A stretch of 64,000 bases of DNA from Streptomyces cellostaticus (GCF_023630175.1 NZ_JALLIN010000034.1:18766-82765), one strand, 5' to 3'. Numbered from the stretch's first letter, positions 1-8,652 are shown. Notes: generated by a model not told the origin, from the letters alone. Made by a program: numbers and translations.

Positions 1-837
1 TCGGCGCTCGCCCTGTTCATGTACCCGCACTCGATCACCGCGACCCTGTCCTCCAGGAGCCGTGAGGTGATCCGCCGCAACACCACGATCCTGCCGCTGT
101 ACTCGCTGATGCTCGGCCTGCTGGCCCTCCTCGGCTTCATGGCGATCGCGGCCGGGGTGAAGGTCACCAACGGCCAGCTCGCGATCCCGCAGCTCTTCGA
201 GGACATGTTCCCGAACTGGTTCGCCGGCGTGGCCTTCGCGGCGATCGGCATCGGCGCCCTGGTGCCCGCGGCCATCATGTCCATCGCGGCGGCGAATCTG
301 TTCACCCGCAACATCTACAAGGACTTCATCAAGCCCGACGCCACGCCGAAGGAGGAGACCCGTGTCTCCAAGATCGTGTCGCTGCTGGTGAAGGTGGGCG
401 CGCTGGTCTTCGTCCTGACGATGGACAAGACGGTCGCCATCAACTTCCAGTTGCTGGGCGGCATCTGGATCCTGCAGACCTTCCCGGCCCTGGTCGGCGG
501 CCTGTTCACCCGCTGGTTCCACCGCTGGGCGCTGCTCGCCGGCTGGGCGGTCGGCATGGTGTACGGCACGCTCGCCGCGTACGGGGTGGCCTCGCCGACC
601 CAGAAGCACTTCGGCGGCTCCGCCAAGGAGATCCCGGGCATCGGGGAGATCGGCTACATCGGCCTCACGGCGTTCGCGCTCAACGCCGTGGTCACCGTGG
701 TGCTCACCTTCGTCCTGAAGGCCGTGAAGGCCCCCGAGGGCCTGGACGAGACCAGGCCGGAGGACTACACGGCGGACGCGGGCGACCCGGGGGTCGAGGT
801 GGAACTCCCGCCCGCCACCGCGGGCGGCGCGCACTAG
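1..837 (+). CDS. Sodium:solute symporter (SSS family), C-terminal part
   Basis: Partial gene: the reading frame is open from the first base and the start lies outside the window. About 278 C-terminal residues are visible. They hold several hydrophobic segments (for example around 95-180, 220-300, 385-450 and 650-720) separated by short basic loops, the layout of the last five or six helices of an SSS-family Na+/solute symporter. The tail after the last helix is acidic and polar, ending in a Pro/Ala/Gly-rich stretch. The motif around PHSITATLSSRS resembles the MctP/ActP-like monocarboxylate and acetate branch, but I cannot fix the substrate. A strong hairpin follows within 25 bp, so the gene probably ends its transcription unit and is independent of nrdA. 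Confidence 0.8.
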   Translation, partial: SALALFMYPHSITATLSSRSREVIRRNTTILPLYSLMLGLLALLGFMAIAAGVKVTNGQLAIPQLFEDMFPNWFAGVAFAAIGIGALVPAAIMSIAAANLFTRNIYKDFIKPDATPKEETRVSKIVSLLVKVGALVFVLTMDKTVAINFQLLGGIWILQTFPALVGGLFTRWFHRWALLAGWAVGMVYGTLAAYGVASPTQKHFGGSAKEIPGIGEIGYIGLTAFALNAVVTVVLTFVLKAVKAPEGLDETRPEDYTADAGDPGVEVELPPATAGGAH

Positions 838-860
838 CGCCGCCGTCCCGAACCACCGCG

Positions 861-899
861 CAGCGGGCCGCCGAGGGCACCACCCACGGCGGCCCGCTG
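861..899 (+). terminator. Probable terminator after the symporter gene
   Basis: A 13-bp GC-rich inverted repeat (arms 861-873 and 887-899) with a 13-base loop lies 23 bp after the symporter stop. There is no U-tract, as is usual for Streptomyces terminators. It insulates the symporter from the nrd promoter region that begins immediately after it. Confidence 0.65.
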
Positions 900-941
900 T
901 CCCGCGAGTTGACCCAGCGGAGCCACCACAACACGCAACAG

Positions 942-988
942 GCACAACATGTGGGGGTGACACGACAGCCCGGCACTAGATGTATGCT
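942..988 (+). promoter_or_regulatory. Two probable NrdR boxes upstream of the nrdAB riboswitch
   Basis: Two related 16-bp elements start 31 bp apart: GCACAACATGTGGGGG at 942-957 and GCACTAGATGTATGCT at 973-988. Both resemble the NrdR consensus (CAC, AT-rich centre, GTG), and a 31-bp start-to-start spacing, three helical turns, is the usual arrangement of NrdR box pairs. NrdR is the zinc/ATP-cone repressor of ribonucleotide reductase genes. The second box also contains AT-rich bases suitable for a -10 region, so repressor and RNA polymerase would compete. The boxes are inferred from pattern only. Confidence 0.6.
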
Positions 989-994
989 CATGCT

Positions 995-1115
995 CGCTGT
1001 CGCCGCAGGGGAATCCGGTGTGAATCCGGAACTGTCCCGCAACGGTGTACTCGCGTGTTTCGGCACGCCTGGTCCAGTCCGAGGACCTGCCGGCAGCACG
1101 CGCCCGGCCGTCCGG
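995..1115 (+). promoter_or_regulatory. Cobalamin (B12) riboswitch in the nrdAB leader
   Basis: The leader carries the highly conserved cobalamin-riboswitch core: GGAATCCGGTG followed by TGAATCCGGAACTG and TCCCGCAACGGT at about 1010-1045, then the B12-box-like AGTCCGAGGACCTGCC near 1076-1092. Adenosylcobalamin is known to repress the Streptomyces class Ia nrdABS operon through such an element, so that the B12-dependent class II enzyme (NrdJ) is used when B12 is available. About 120 nt lie between the B12 box and the nrdA start and could form the expression platform. The exact 5' and 3' limits are estimates. Confidence 0.9.
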
Positions 1116-1232
1116 TCCGGGTGCTCATCGACGTCCGGGCCTCGTGGAATGGGCCGGGGACGCGACGCCGTGCGCGCTCGCCCTGCCCCCTGCCCTCCGC
1201 CAGGCCCCGTGCCGAGCGAGGGAGAGCCCCAC

Positions 1233-3623
1233 GTGACCATCGCGCCAGCCGACCCGGCTTCAGCCACCCCGGCGAGCGGAGCCCCGGTGGGGACCGACGG
1301 TCCCGGCGCCGCGCTGCTGCGGACCCTGACCGAGCTGACCGCCGACCTCCCCGACGCCGACCCCGGCCGGGTCGCCGCGGCCGCGCTGCGCGGCCGGTCC
1401 GCCCGGGCCGACGAGGCGGAACTGCGCGAGCTGGCCACGGAGGCGGCCGCCGGACTGATCTCCGAGGACCCCGCCTACTCCCGGCTGGCCGCCCGGCTGC
1501 TGACCATCTCCATCCGCGCCGAGGCCGCCTCGCAGGGCGTCACGTCCTTCACCGGGTCCGTCGCCGTGGGCCACCGGGAGGGCCTCGTCGCCGACCGCAC
1601 CGCGGAGTTCGTCCGGCTGCACGCCGAACGGCTCGACGCGCTGGTCGACCCGGTGGCCGACGACCGCTTCGGCTACTTCGGCCTGCGCACGCTGCACAGC
1701 CGGTACCTGCTCCGCCACCCCATCACCCGCAAGGTGATCGAGACGCCCCAGCACTTCATGCTGCGCGTCGCCGCCGGACTGGCCGAGGACGACACCGCCC
1801 GCTCCGTGGGCGAGGTCGCCGCGCTCTACGCACTGATGAGCCGGCTGGACTACCTGCCCTCCTCCCCCACCCTCTTCAACTCCGGCACCCGGCACCCGCA
1901 GATGTCGTCCTGCTACCTCCTCGACTCCCCGCTGGACGAGCTGGACTCCATCTACGACCGCTACCACCAGGTCGCCCGCCTCTCCAAGCACGCCGGCGGC
2001 ATCGGCCTGTCGTACTCCCGCATCCGCAGCCGCGGTTCGCTGATCCGCGGCACCAACGGGCACTCCAACGGCATCGTGCCGTTCCTGAAGACGCTGGACG
2101 CCTCGGTGGCGGCGGTGAACCAGGGCGGCCGGCGCAAGGGCGCCGCCGCGGTGTACCTGGAGACCTGGCACTCCGACATCGAGGAGTTCCTTGAGCTGCG
2201 CGACAACACCGGTGAGGACGCCCGCCGCACGCACAACCTGAACCTCGCGCACTGGATCCCGGACGAGTTCATGCGCCGGGTCGGCGCCGACGAGCGGTGG
2301 TCGCTGTTCTCCCCGGCGGACGTGCCGGAGCTGGTCGACCTGTGGGGCGAGGAGTTCGACGCCGCGTACCGCAGGGCGGAGGCCGCCGGGCTCGCCAGGA
2401 AGACGATGCTCGCCCGGGACCTGTACGGCCGCATGATGCGCACCCTCGCGCAGACCGGCAACGGCTGGATGACCTTCAAGGACGCGGCCAACCGCACCGC
2501 CAACCAGACGGCGACCGCGGGCCACGTCGTGCACTCCTCCAACCTGTGCACCGAGATCCTGGAGGTGACCGACGACGGGGAGACCGCGGTCTGCAACCTG
2601 GGGTCGGTCAACCTCGGCGCCTTCGTGGACACGGAGGCCGGCGGCCTCGACTGGGAGCGGCTCGACGAGACGGTCCGCACGGCCGTCACCTTCCTCGACC
2701 GCGTGGTCGACATCAACTTCTACCCGACCGAGCAGGCGGGCCGGTCGAACGCCAACTGGCGTCCGGTGGGCCTGGGCGCGATGGGCCTGCAGGACGTCTT
2801 CTTCAAGCTGCGGCTGCCCTTCGACTCCCCCGAGGCGCGGGCCCTGTCCTCGCGGATCGCCGAGCGGATCATGCTCGCCGCGTACGAGGCCTCCGCGGAC
2901 CTCGCCGAACGCAACGGCCCGCTGCCCGCGTGGCGGAAGACCCGGACCGCCCAGGGCGTGCTGCACCCCGACCACTACGGCGTCGGGCTCACCTGGCCGG
3001 AGCGCTGGGCGGCCCTGCGCGAGCGAATCGCCGAGGTCGGCATGCGCAACTCGCTGCTCCTGGCCATCGCGCCCACGGCCACCATCGCGTCCATCGCGGG
3101 GGTCTACGAGTGCATCGAGCCGCAGGTCTCCAACCTGTTCAAGCGCGAGACGCTCTCCGGCGAGTTCCTGCAGGTCAACTCGTATCTGGTGCAGGACCTG
3201 AAGGAGCTGGGCGTGTGGGACGCCCGCACCCGCGAGGCGCTGCGCGACGCCAGCGGATCCGTTCAGGACCTCGCCTGGATCCCGGCGGAGGTGAGGGCCC
3301 TGTACCGCACGGCGTGGGAGATCCCGCAGCGCGCCCTGATCGACATGGCGGCGGCCCGGACCCCGTTCCTCGACCAGGCGCAGTCCCTGAACCTCTTCCT
3401 GGAGACGCCGACCATCGGCAAGCTCTCCTCGATGTACGCGTACGCCTGGAAGTCGGGCCTGAAGACGACGTACTACCTGCGCTCCCGTCCGGCGACCCGG
3501 ATCGCCCGCGCCGCCCAGGGACGGGCGCGGTCCGAGGCGCCGGTCCCGGTCCAGCGGGTCACCGACCCCGACGCGGTCGCCTGCTCGCTCGAGAACCCCG
3601 AGTCGTGCGAGGCCTGCCAGTAG
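1233..3623 (+). CDS. nrdA: Class Ia ribonucleoside-diphosphate reductase, alpha subunit
   Basis: A 796-residue catalytic subunit that reduces ribonucleoside diphosphates to deoxy forms together with NrdB. Visible hallmarks are the first active-site cysteine in MSSCYLLDS, the radical-site segment SSNLCTEILE (Asn, Cys, Glu), its partner cysteine in ETAVCNLGSVNLG, the paired tyrosines in KTTYYLRSR used for radical transfer, and a C-terminal redox pair in ESCEACQ that takes electrons from thioredoxin. I chose the GTG at 1233, preceded by GAGGGAGAG, because an open frame extending to 909 would translate straight through the riboswitch. nrdB follows after 63 bp. Control is expected from the upstream B12 riboswitch and NrdR boxes. 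Confidence 0.95.
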   Translation: MTIAPADPASATPASGAPVGTDGPGAALLRTLTELTADLPDADPGRVAAAALRGRSARADEAELRELATEAAAGLISEDPAYSRLAARLLTISIRAEAASQGVTSFTGSVAVGHREGLVADRTAEFVRLHAERLDALVDPVADDRFGYFGLRTLHSRYLLRHPITRKVIETPQHFMLRVAAGLAEDDTARSVGEVAALYALMSRLDYLPSSPTLFNSGTRHPQMSSCYLLDSPLDELDSIYDRYHQVARLSKHAGGIGLSYSRIRSRGSLIRGTNGHSNGIVPFLKTLDASVAAVNQGGRRKGAAAVYLETWHSDIEEFLELRDNTGEDARRTHNLNLAHWIPDEFMRRVGADERWSLFSPADVPELVDLWGEEFDAAYRRAEAAGLARKTMLARDLYGRMMRTLAQTGNGWMTFKDAANRTANQTATAGHVVHSSNLCTEILEVTDDGETAVCNLGSVNLGAFVDTEAGGLDWERLDETVRTAVTFLDRVVDINFYPTEQAGRSNANWRPVGLGAMGLQDVFFKLRLPFDSPEARALSSRIAERIMLAAYEASADLAERNGPLPAWRKTRTAQGVLHPDHYGVGLTWPERWAALRERIAEVGMRNSLLLAIAPTATIASIAGVYECIEPQVSNLFKRETLSGEFLQVNSYLVQDLKELGVWDARTREALRDASGSVQDLAWIPAEVRALYRTAWEIPQRALIDMAAARTPFLDQAQSLNLFLETPTIGKLSSMYAYAWKSGLKTTYYLRSRPATRIARAAQGRARSEAPVPVQRVTDPDAVACSLENPESCEACQ

Positions 3624-3686
3624 TTCCCGCCCGCCACCCCGATCCGACCAACACCCCCCGGAGGACGGCGCCCCGCGCCGACTGTG

Positions 3687-4697
3687 ATGACTCGTAACAC
3701 CAACCTGCTCGACCCCGGCTTCGAGCTGACTCTCCGCCCGATGCGCTACCCGGACTTCTACGAGCGCTACCGCGACGCCATCAAGAACACCTGGACCGTG
3801 GAGGAGGTCGACCTCCACTCCGACGTCGCCGACCTCGCGAAACTGACGCCGGCCGAGCAGCATCTGATCGGCCGCCTGGTCGCCTTCTTCGCGACGGGCG
3901 ACTCGATCGTCGCGAACAACCTGGTGCTGACCCTCTACAAGCACATCAACTCCCCCGAGGCCCGGCTCTACCTGAGCCGCCAGCTCTTCGAGGAGGCCGT
4001 CCACGTCCAGTTCTACCTGACGCTGCTGGACACCTACCTGCCCGACCCGGACGACCGGGCGGCGGCGTTCGCGGCGGTGGAGAACATCCCCTCCATCCGG
4101 GAGAAGGCCGGGTTCTGCTTCAAGTGGATCAACGAGGTCGAGAAGCTGGACCGGCTGGAGTCCAGGGCCGACCGCCGCCGCTTCCTGCTGAACCTGATCT
4201 GCTTCGCCGCGTGCATCGAGGGCCTGTTCTTCTACGGCGCCTTCGCGTACGTCTACTGGTTCCGCAGCCGGGGCCTGCTGCACGGCCTGGCCACCGGCAC
4301 CAACTGGGTCTTCCGCGACGAGACGATGCACATGTCGTTCGCCTTCGACGTGGTCGACACCGTCCGCAAGGAGGAGCCGGACCTGTTCGACGACGAGCTG
4401 CGCGGGCAGGTCACGGACATGCTGCGGGAGGCCGTCGAGGCCGAGCTGCAGTTCGCGCGCGACCTGTGCGGTGACGGCCTGCCCGGCATGAACACCGAGT
4501 CGATGCGGCAGTACCTGGAGTGCGTCGCCGACCAGCGCCTGACGCGTCTGGGCTTCGCCCCGGTGTACGGGTCGGAGAACCCCTTCTCCTTCATGGAGCT
4601 GCAGGGCGTTCAGGAACTGACGAACTTCTTCGAGCGCCGCCCGTCGGCGTACCAGGTGGCCGTGGAGGGCACGGTCGACCTGGACGAGGACTTCTGA
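3687..4697 (+). CDS. nrdB: Class Ia ribonucleoside-diphosphate reductase, beta subunit
   Basis: A 336-residue radical-generating subunit partnering NrdA. The di-iron and tyrosyl-radical signature is visible: FEEAVHVQFY gives the Glu, the His three residues on and the Tyr four residues after that His, matching E115/H118/Y122 of the E. coli enzyme; FRDETMHMSFAFD gives the second Glu-x-x-His pair. The conserved N-terminal block NLLDPGFELTLRPMRYPDFY supports the start at ATG 3687, although GTG at 3684 is directly adjacent and the best GGAGG (3659-3663) is rather far from both. It is co-transcribed with nrdA. The C-terminus ends in an acidic segment of the kind that docks on NrdA. Confidence 0.95.
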   Translation: MTRNTNLLDPGFELTLRPMRYPDFYERYRDAIKNTWTVEEVDLHSDVADLAKLTPAEQHLIGRLVAFFATGDSIVANNLVLTLYKHINSPEARLYLSRQLFEEAVHVQFYLTLLDTYLPDPDDRAAAFAAVENIPSIREKAGFCFKWINEVEKLDRLESRADRRRFLLNLICFAACIEGLFFYGAFAYVYWFRSRGLLHGLATGTNWVFRDETMHMSFAFDVVDTVRKEEPDLFDDELRGQVTDMLREAVEAELQFARDLCGDGLPGMNTESMRQYLECVADQRLTRLGFAPVYGSENPFSFMELQGVQELTNFFERRPSAYQVAVEGTVDLDEDF

Positions 4698-4864
4698 GCC
4701 TCCCGCTGCCGGCTCTGCGCGCCCTGGGACTCCCGGGCCTCCCTGAGTTGCCGGTCGACCCGCCTGTCGCGGGCGATGCCGAGGACGGACGGGAGGATCA
4801 GGAGGACCAGGATGCCGAGGGTGGTGAGCATTCCGATCAGGCCTTCGATCTGGTTTCCGGTCAT
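4610..4864 (-). CDS. Possible small single-pass membrane protein antisense to the nrdB 3' end
   Basis: An 84-codon frame on the reverse strand begins MTGNQIEGLIGMLTTLG and has one strong transmembrane segment (residues about 8-31) followed by a charged Arg/Glu/Gln-rich tail (ARDRRVDRQLREARESQ). Small proteins of this type occur in Streptomyces. It sits between nrdB and nrdS, and its last 88 bases overlap the 3' end of nrdB in antisense. The ribosome-binding site is weak. Support comes from the clean hydrophobic-then-charged pattern in the part that does not overlap nrdB; function unknown. It could be a chance frame. Confidence 0.45.
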   Translation of the reverse strand: MTGNQIEGLIGMLTTLGILVLLILPSVLGIARDRRVDRQLREARESQGAQSRQREAQKSSSRSTVPSTATWYADGRRSKKFVSS

Positions 4865-4956
4865 GACACCACTGTCACGCCGAATACTCCTTACCGACAG
4901 TGGCAGGACTGCCGCACACCCTCGATTTACTGCCACCTTCGGGGCACACTGGCAGC

Positions 4957-5922
4957 ATGCTGAGGAACGTGGCGGCGGTACTGCTGGACGGCGTGCACCC
5001 CTTCGAGCTGGGGGTGGTGTGCGAGGTGTTCGGCATCGACCGCAGTGACGAGGGGCTGCCGGTGTACGACTTCGCCGTGGTCTCGGCGGAGGGCCCGGCG
5101 CTGAGCACCCATGTCGGCGGACTCACCGTGTCGACGCCCTACGGCCTGGAAAGGCTCGAGGAGGCCGACCTGATCGCGGTGCCGGCCGGGAGCGAGTACG
5201 TGACCCGTGCGTATCCGCCCGCCCTGCTCGACGCCCTCGTGAGGGCCGTGGAGCGGGGCGGGCGGGTGCTCAGCGTGTGCTCGGGGGTGTTCGTGCTCGG
5301 CGCCGCCGGGCTGCTCGACGGACGGCGGTGCAGCGTGCACTGGCGGCACGCCGGGGAGCTGGCTCTGCGCAACCCGCGGGCGGTCATCGAACCGGACGTC
5401 CTCTACGTCGACGAGGACCCGGTGATCACCTCCGCCGGCACCGCGGCCGGTATCGACGCCTGCCTGCACCTCGTGCGCAAGGAGCAGGGCCCCGAGGTCG
5501 CGAAGAAGATCGCCCGGCGGATGGTGGTGCCCCCGCACCGGGACGGCGGACAGGCCCAGTACATCGAGCGGCCGCTGCCCGCGACCCGGTGCGACACGGT
5601 CGGCGAGGTGCTGGTGTGGATGGAGGGGCACCTCGGCCAGGAGGTGACCGTCGAGCAGCTCGCCGCCCGCGCCCACATGGCCCCGCGCACCTTCGCCCGC
5701 CGCTTCCAGCAGGAGACGGGGACCACCCCCTACCGCTGGCTCCTGCGCCAGCGGGTGCTGCTGGCGCAGGAGCTCCTGGAGGGCACGGACGAGACCATGG
5801 ACGCCGTCGCCTCCCGCACCGGCTTCGGTACGGCGGCGGCGCTGCGCCACCAGTTCGTCCGCGCCCTCGGCACGACTCCCCACGCCTACCGGCGCGCGTT
5901 CCGCGGCCCCGAGGCCGCCTGA
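4957..5922 (+). CDS. nrdS: AraC-family regulator with DJ-1/PfpI-like N-domain (NrdS)
   Basis: A 321-residue GlxA-type regulator. The N-terminal 190 residues form a DJ-1/PfpI-like (amidase-like) fold: MLRNVAAVLLDGVHPFELGVV, then the nucleophile-elbow-like VLSVCSGVFVLGAAGLLDGR. The C-terminal 100 residues hold two helix-turn-helix motifs typical of AraC DNA-binding domains (TVEQLAARAHMAPRTFARRF and MDAVASRTGFGTAAALRHQF). The ATG at 4957 is chosen because the family fold begins there; upstream codons are not conserved in character. In Streptomyces the third gene of the nrdABS operon is a regulator of this kind. A 260-bp gap separates it from nrdB, so it may also have its own promoter. The effector is unknown. 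Confidence 0.85.
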   Translation: MLRNVAAVLLDGVHPFELGVVCEVFGIDRSDEGLPVYDFAVVSAEGPALSTHVGGLTVSTPYGLERLEEADLIAVPAGSEYVTRAYPPALLDALVRAVERGGRVLSVCSGVFVLGAAGLLDGRRCSVHWRHAGELALRNPRAVIEPDVLYVDEDPVITSAGTAAGIDACLHLVRKEQGPEVAKKIARRMVVPPHRDGGQAQYIERPLPATRCDTVGEVLVWMEGHLGQEVTVEQLAARAHMAPRTFARRFQQETGTTPYRWLLRQRVLLAQELLEGTDETMDAVASRTGFGTAAALRHQFVRALGTTPHAYRRAFRGPEAA

Positions 5923-5941
5923 GCCCGCCGGCCCGGACGGC

Positions 5942-7312
5942 CTACCAGGGCACCGGCTTCAGCAGCAGCTTCTGCGGCCGGAGCGTGATGCCCACCCGGG
6001 TGGTGTCGTCCGACCCGCCGACCTGCTCGAAGCGGTACTTCGCGGAGATCGCCGCGGCGATCAGGGTGAGCTGGGCCATGGAGAAGTGGTCGCTGGGGCA
6101 CTTGCGGTTGCCGACGCTGAAGGGGCTCATCGCGTACTTCGGCACCTCCTTGGCCCGCTCGGGCAGCCAGCGGTCGGGGTCGAAGGCGAGGTGGCCGCCG
6201 TAGGAGAGGGCGTCGCGCTGGATGGCGTACGGGCTGTAGACGATGTCCGCCCCCGCCGGAATCGAAAAGCCGCCAAGTGTGGTGTCGGTGACCGCGCGCC
6301 GGGTCAGAATCCATACGGCCGGCCGCAGCCGCATGGCCTCGACGACGACATTGTTGGTGTGCGTGAGCCGGCGGACGTGCTCGAATCCGACGGGTCGGCC
6401 CCCGGTCACGGATTCGACCTCGGCGCGCACCTTCTCCGCGTGTTCCGGATGTTCCGCGAGCACCTGGAGCAGCCACATGATCGTGGAGGCGACTGTTTCG
6501 CTGCCCGGGGTGACTATCGCCACCACCTGGTCGTGGATCTCCTGTTCCCCGATGGGCTCGCCATTGTCGTCCCTCGCCTCCAGCAATGCCGTCAGCAAAT
6601 CGTCCGGCTTTTGACCAGATGCCCTCCGCTCGGCGACGATCTCGTCGACCAGGAGATGCAAATCGGCCAATGCCCGGTTGAATTCACGGTTGGCCGGGAA
6701 CGGCAGCCGGTACAGCGGTCCGAGCGGGACGACCATCCTGCGGTACATACCGCGGAAGACGGTGGCGAGGTCAGCGCTCAGCCGCTCGGCGCGCTCGTCC
6801 ATGAACTCCCCGCGGAGCAGGCAGCGGGCGGCGACGCGCACCGCGACCCGGAAGGACTCCGCGGTGCAGTCGACGGTGTCGCCGGGCCGCCAGCGCTCGG
6901 TCAGCGCGTGCGCCTCCTCCTCCATGACCGGCCCGTACGCGGGGATCGCGTCGAGCCGGAACGCGGGCTGGATGGTGCGCCGCTGGCGCCGGTGGCGGGG
7001 GCCGTTGGCGGTGGCCACGCCCTCCTTGCCGAGCAGGCCCTCCAGGGACTCCCACAGCGGCCCGTCGATCCGGTAGTCGGTGCTGAGCGCCAGCGCGCCG
7101 GTGAGCTCGGGGGTGGTGACGGCGTACACCGTCTTGGGGCCGAGCTTCAGGCGCACCACGTCACCGTGCGCGCGCAGCCCGGACATGAAGGCGAGCGGGT
7201 CGCGGACCAGTTTCAGGCCGTGACCGAGGACCGGGACGGCGCCGCCGGCCAGGGGGGCCTCGCGCGGTTCCGCCGTCCGGGCGGTCTGGGGCTTCACGGA
7301 CTCGACGGTCAT
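5942..7312 (-). CDS. cyp170A1: Albaflavenone monooxygenase, cytochrome P450 CYP170A1-type
   Basis: A 456-residue P450 that oxidises epi-isozizaene to albaflavenol epimers and then albaflavenone. Visible motifs: I-helix region VAIVTPGSETVASTIMW, the EAMRLRP (ExxR) motif, and the haem-thiolate loop FSVGNRKCPSDHF. The gene overlaps the upstream terpene cyclase by 4 bp (ATGA) and is translationally coupled to it. The S. coelicolor homologue (SCO5223) also has a moonlighting farnesene synthase site that uses a DDNGE metal motif; the same DDNGE occurs here at residues 248-252. Convergent with nrdS, only 19 bp apart. Confidence 0.93.
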   Translation of the reverse strand: MTVESVKPQTARTAEPREAPLAGGAVPVLGHGLKLVRDPLAFMSGLRAHGDVVRLKLGPKTVYAVTTPELTGALALSTDYRIDGPLWESLEGLLGKEGVATANGPRHRRQRRTIQPAFRLDAIPAYGPVMEEEAHALTERWRPGDTVDCTAESFRVAVRVAARCLLRGEFMDERAERLSADLATVFRGMYRRMVVPLGPLYRLPFPANREFNRALADLHLLVDEIVAERRASGQKPDDLLTALLEARDDNGEPIGEQEIHDQVVAIVTPGSETVASTIMWLLQVLAEHPEHAEKVRAEVESVTGGRPVGFEHVRRLTHTNNVVVEAMRLRPAVWILTRRAVTDTTLGGFSIPAGADIVYSPYAIQRDALSYGGHLAFDPDRWLPERAKEVPKYAMSPFSVGNRKCPSDHFSMAQLTLIAAAISAKYRFEQVGGSDDTTRVGITLRPQKLLLKPVPW

Positions 7313-8394
7313 TTCTCACCTGCCGCTTCGTTGTTGACGTACGGGGGCGTGGACCGGTCCTCCCAGCTGTCGACCATGTACCGGCCCGACTCGTGGTGGA
7401 ACCAGTAGACGGAGCTGAACCAGTTGCGCATATTGCCGACACAGGCGCGGACGGCGGCGCCGATCTCCTTTCCGGAGACCGTGCCGTCGTCGGCGAGTTC
7501 GTCGGCGAACCGCAGCGCCTCGCGTTCCGCGCCGATGAATTCGTCGACGCACTCCTCGACGCGCCGCCTTATTTCCTCGACCGCCTCCTCGAGTGCCAGC
7601 CCCCGATGTGTCACGAGGCTGATTCCGAGATTGTGCACCTCGTCACCCGCGATTTCCTTGGGCAGCGAACAGAGGTCGTTGTACCAGGCGGCGAATTCCT
7701 GACTCAGCAGCGCCGGACGGCGATAGGACGGATTCTTCCTCACGGCGTCCGGGAGTTCACGTCCGGCGCTCGGCTCCAAAAGATCCGTCCATATCCAGTG
7801 CGCGAAGGTGAGGCGGCGCAGCGCCAGATACTCCTCGACCTGCGGGACGTAGGCCCGGGCGCGGTTGTGGAACTCGCGGTCGTAGGCGTCGATCACCGAG
7901 TGGAAGTGCCGGGCGAACCGCTGGTTCCAGGTGTGCGGCAGGAACGAGAAGAGCCGCAGCACGCTGTCCGCGAGCCCCGCCACCACCGGGTCGGGGTGGT
8001 CCAGGTGCTGCCGGGGCGCGTCGAGGGCCTCGTGCAGTCGGCGCCGCAGGCGGCGCCAGTCGGCGGACCGGCCATGGACGATGTCCCGGTCGTGGCGGTC
8101 GTCCCAGACGAAGAACCAGGCGCTGTAGTCGGCGATGGCCTGCAGGACCTCGTCGGAGGCGTCGGTGTAGTACCCCGCCATGAGGTCGGTGTAGCACAGT
8201 CCGTCGGCATATTCCCGCACCTTGTCCGCCGGCATGAGCCGCTTTTCGAGCAGCCACTGCCGGGTCTTCTCCTGAAGCTTTGGCCAATACGGGTGGAGTT
8301 GTCGCGGAAAGGAGTCCTCGATCACCGGAAGTGCGAGAGACGGCGGTACCGCCACCGGGGTCGTCGATGTGGTGCCGTGTGAGAAAGCGTGCAC
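7309..8394 (-). CDS. epi-Isozizaene synthase (sesquiterpene cyclase)
   Basis: A 361-residue class I terpene cyclase converting farnesyl diphosphate to epi-isozizaene, the first step to the antibiotic albaflavenone. The first metal-binding motif DDRHD is at about residues 98-102 and the NSE/DTE motif NDLCSLPKE near 240; the C-terminus STPPYVNNEAAGEK matches my recollection of the S. coelicolor enzyme SCO5222, which is also 361 residues. The GTG start (MHAFSHG) has GAGAGGGGACAG upstream; the longer open frame upstream is not part of the protein. Several substitutions relative to S. coelicolor show that this is a different species. It is the first gene of a two-gene operon with the P450. Confidence 0.95.
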   Translation of the reverse strand: MHAFSHGTTSTTPVAVPPSLALPVIEDSFPRQLHPYWPKLQEKTRQWLLEKRLMPADKVREYADGLCYTDLMAGYYTDASDEVLQAIADYSAWFFVWDDRHDRDIVHGRSADWRRLRRRLHEALDAPRQHLDHPDPVVAGLADSVLRLFSFLPHTWNQRFARHFHSVIDAYDREFHNRARAYVPQVEEYLALRRLTFAHWIWTDLLEPSAGRELPDAVRKNPSYRRPALLSQEFAAWYNDLCSLPKEIAGDEVHNLGISLVTHRGLALEEAVEEIRRRVEECVDEFIGAEREALRFADELADDGTVSGKEIGAAVRACVGNMRNWFSSVYWFHHESGRYMVDSWEDRSTPPYVNNEAAGEK

Positions 8395-8563
8395 GAACTG
8401 TCCCCTCTCAGCCGCCGGGCGGCCACGCCCCTCCTTGTCGTACCGGGCGTGCGCCGTTGCGTATCCCCGCACATCCCATTCAGCACCACAACTGACCGTG
8501 GAGGGAACGGATTTGCTCCAATCACCACCCCAGATTGCCGGGATTCGTGTGACGAACAAATGA

Positions 8564-8601
8564 ACGACGCCCGTCCGGGACTGGTCCCGGACGGGCGTCG
8601 T
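8564..8601. terminator. Strong hairpin terminator downstream of def
   Basis: A 17-bp perfect inverted repeat with a 4-base loop (arms 8564-8580 and 8585-8601) lies 51 bp after the def stop on the reverse strand and upstream of the terpene cyclase gene. It would keep deformylase transcription from running into the albaflavenone operon. Confidence 0.8.
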
Positions 8602-8652
8602 GACGGACGTCGTCGCTGCTCTGAGCGGTGGCCGCGGTTCCGGCCGGGCGGC

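Noticed and set aside
909..1232. N-terminal extension of NrdA to an earlier start
   Set aside because: The frame would read through the conserved B12-riboswitch core and adds non-homologous residues; GTG 1233 has a good ribosome-binding site.
1260..4331. A 1023-codon reverse-strand open frame across nrdA-nrdB
   Set aside because: High GC leaves stop codons rare on the opposite strand; the frame mirrors nrdA/nrdB codons, has no domain, and is antisense to well supported genes.
8395..8559. N-terminal extension of the terpene cyclase
   Set aside because: The known enzyme begins MHAF and is 361 residues; GTG 8394 reproduces that length exactly and has its own ribosome-binding site.
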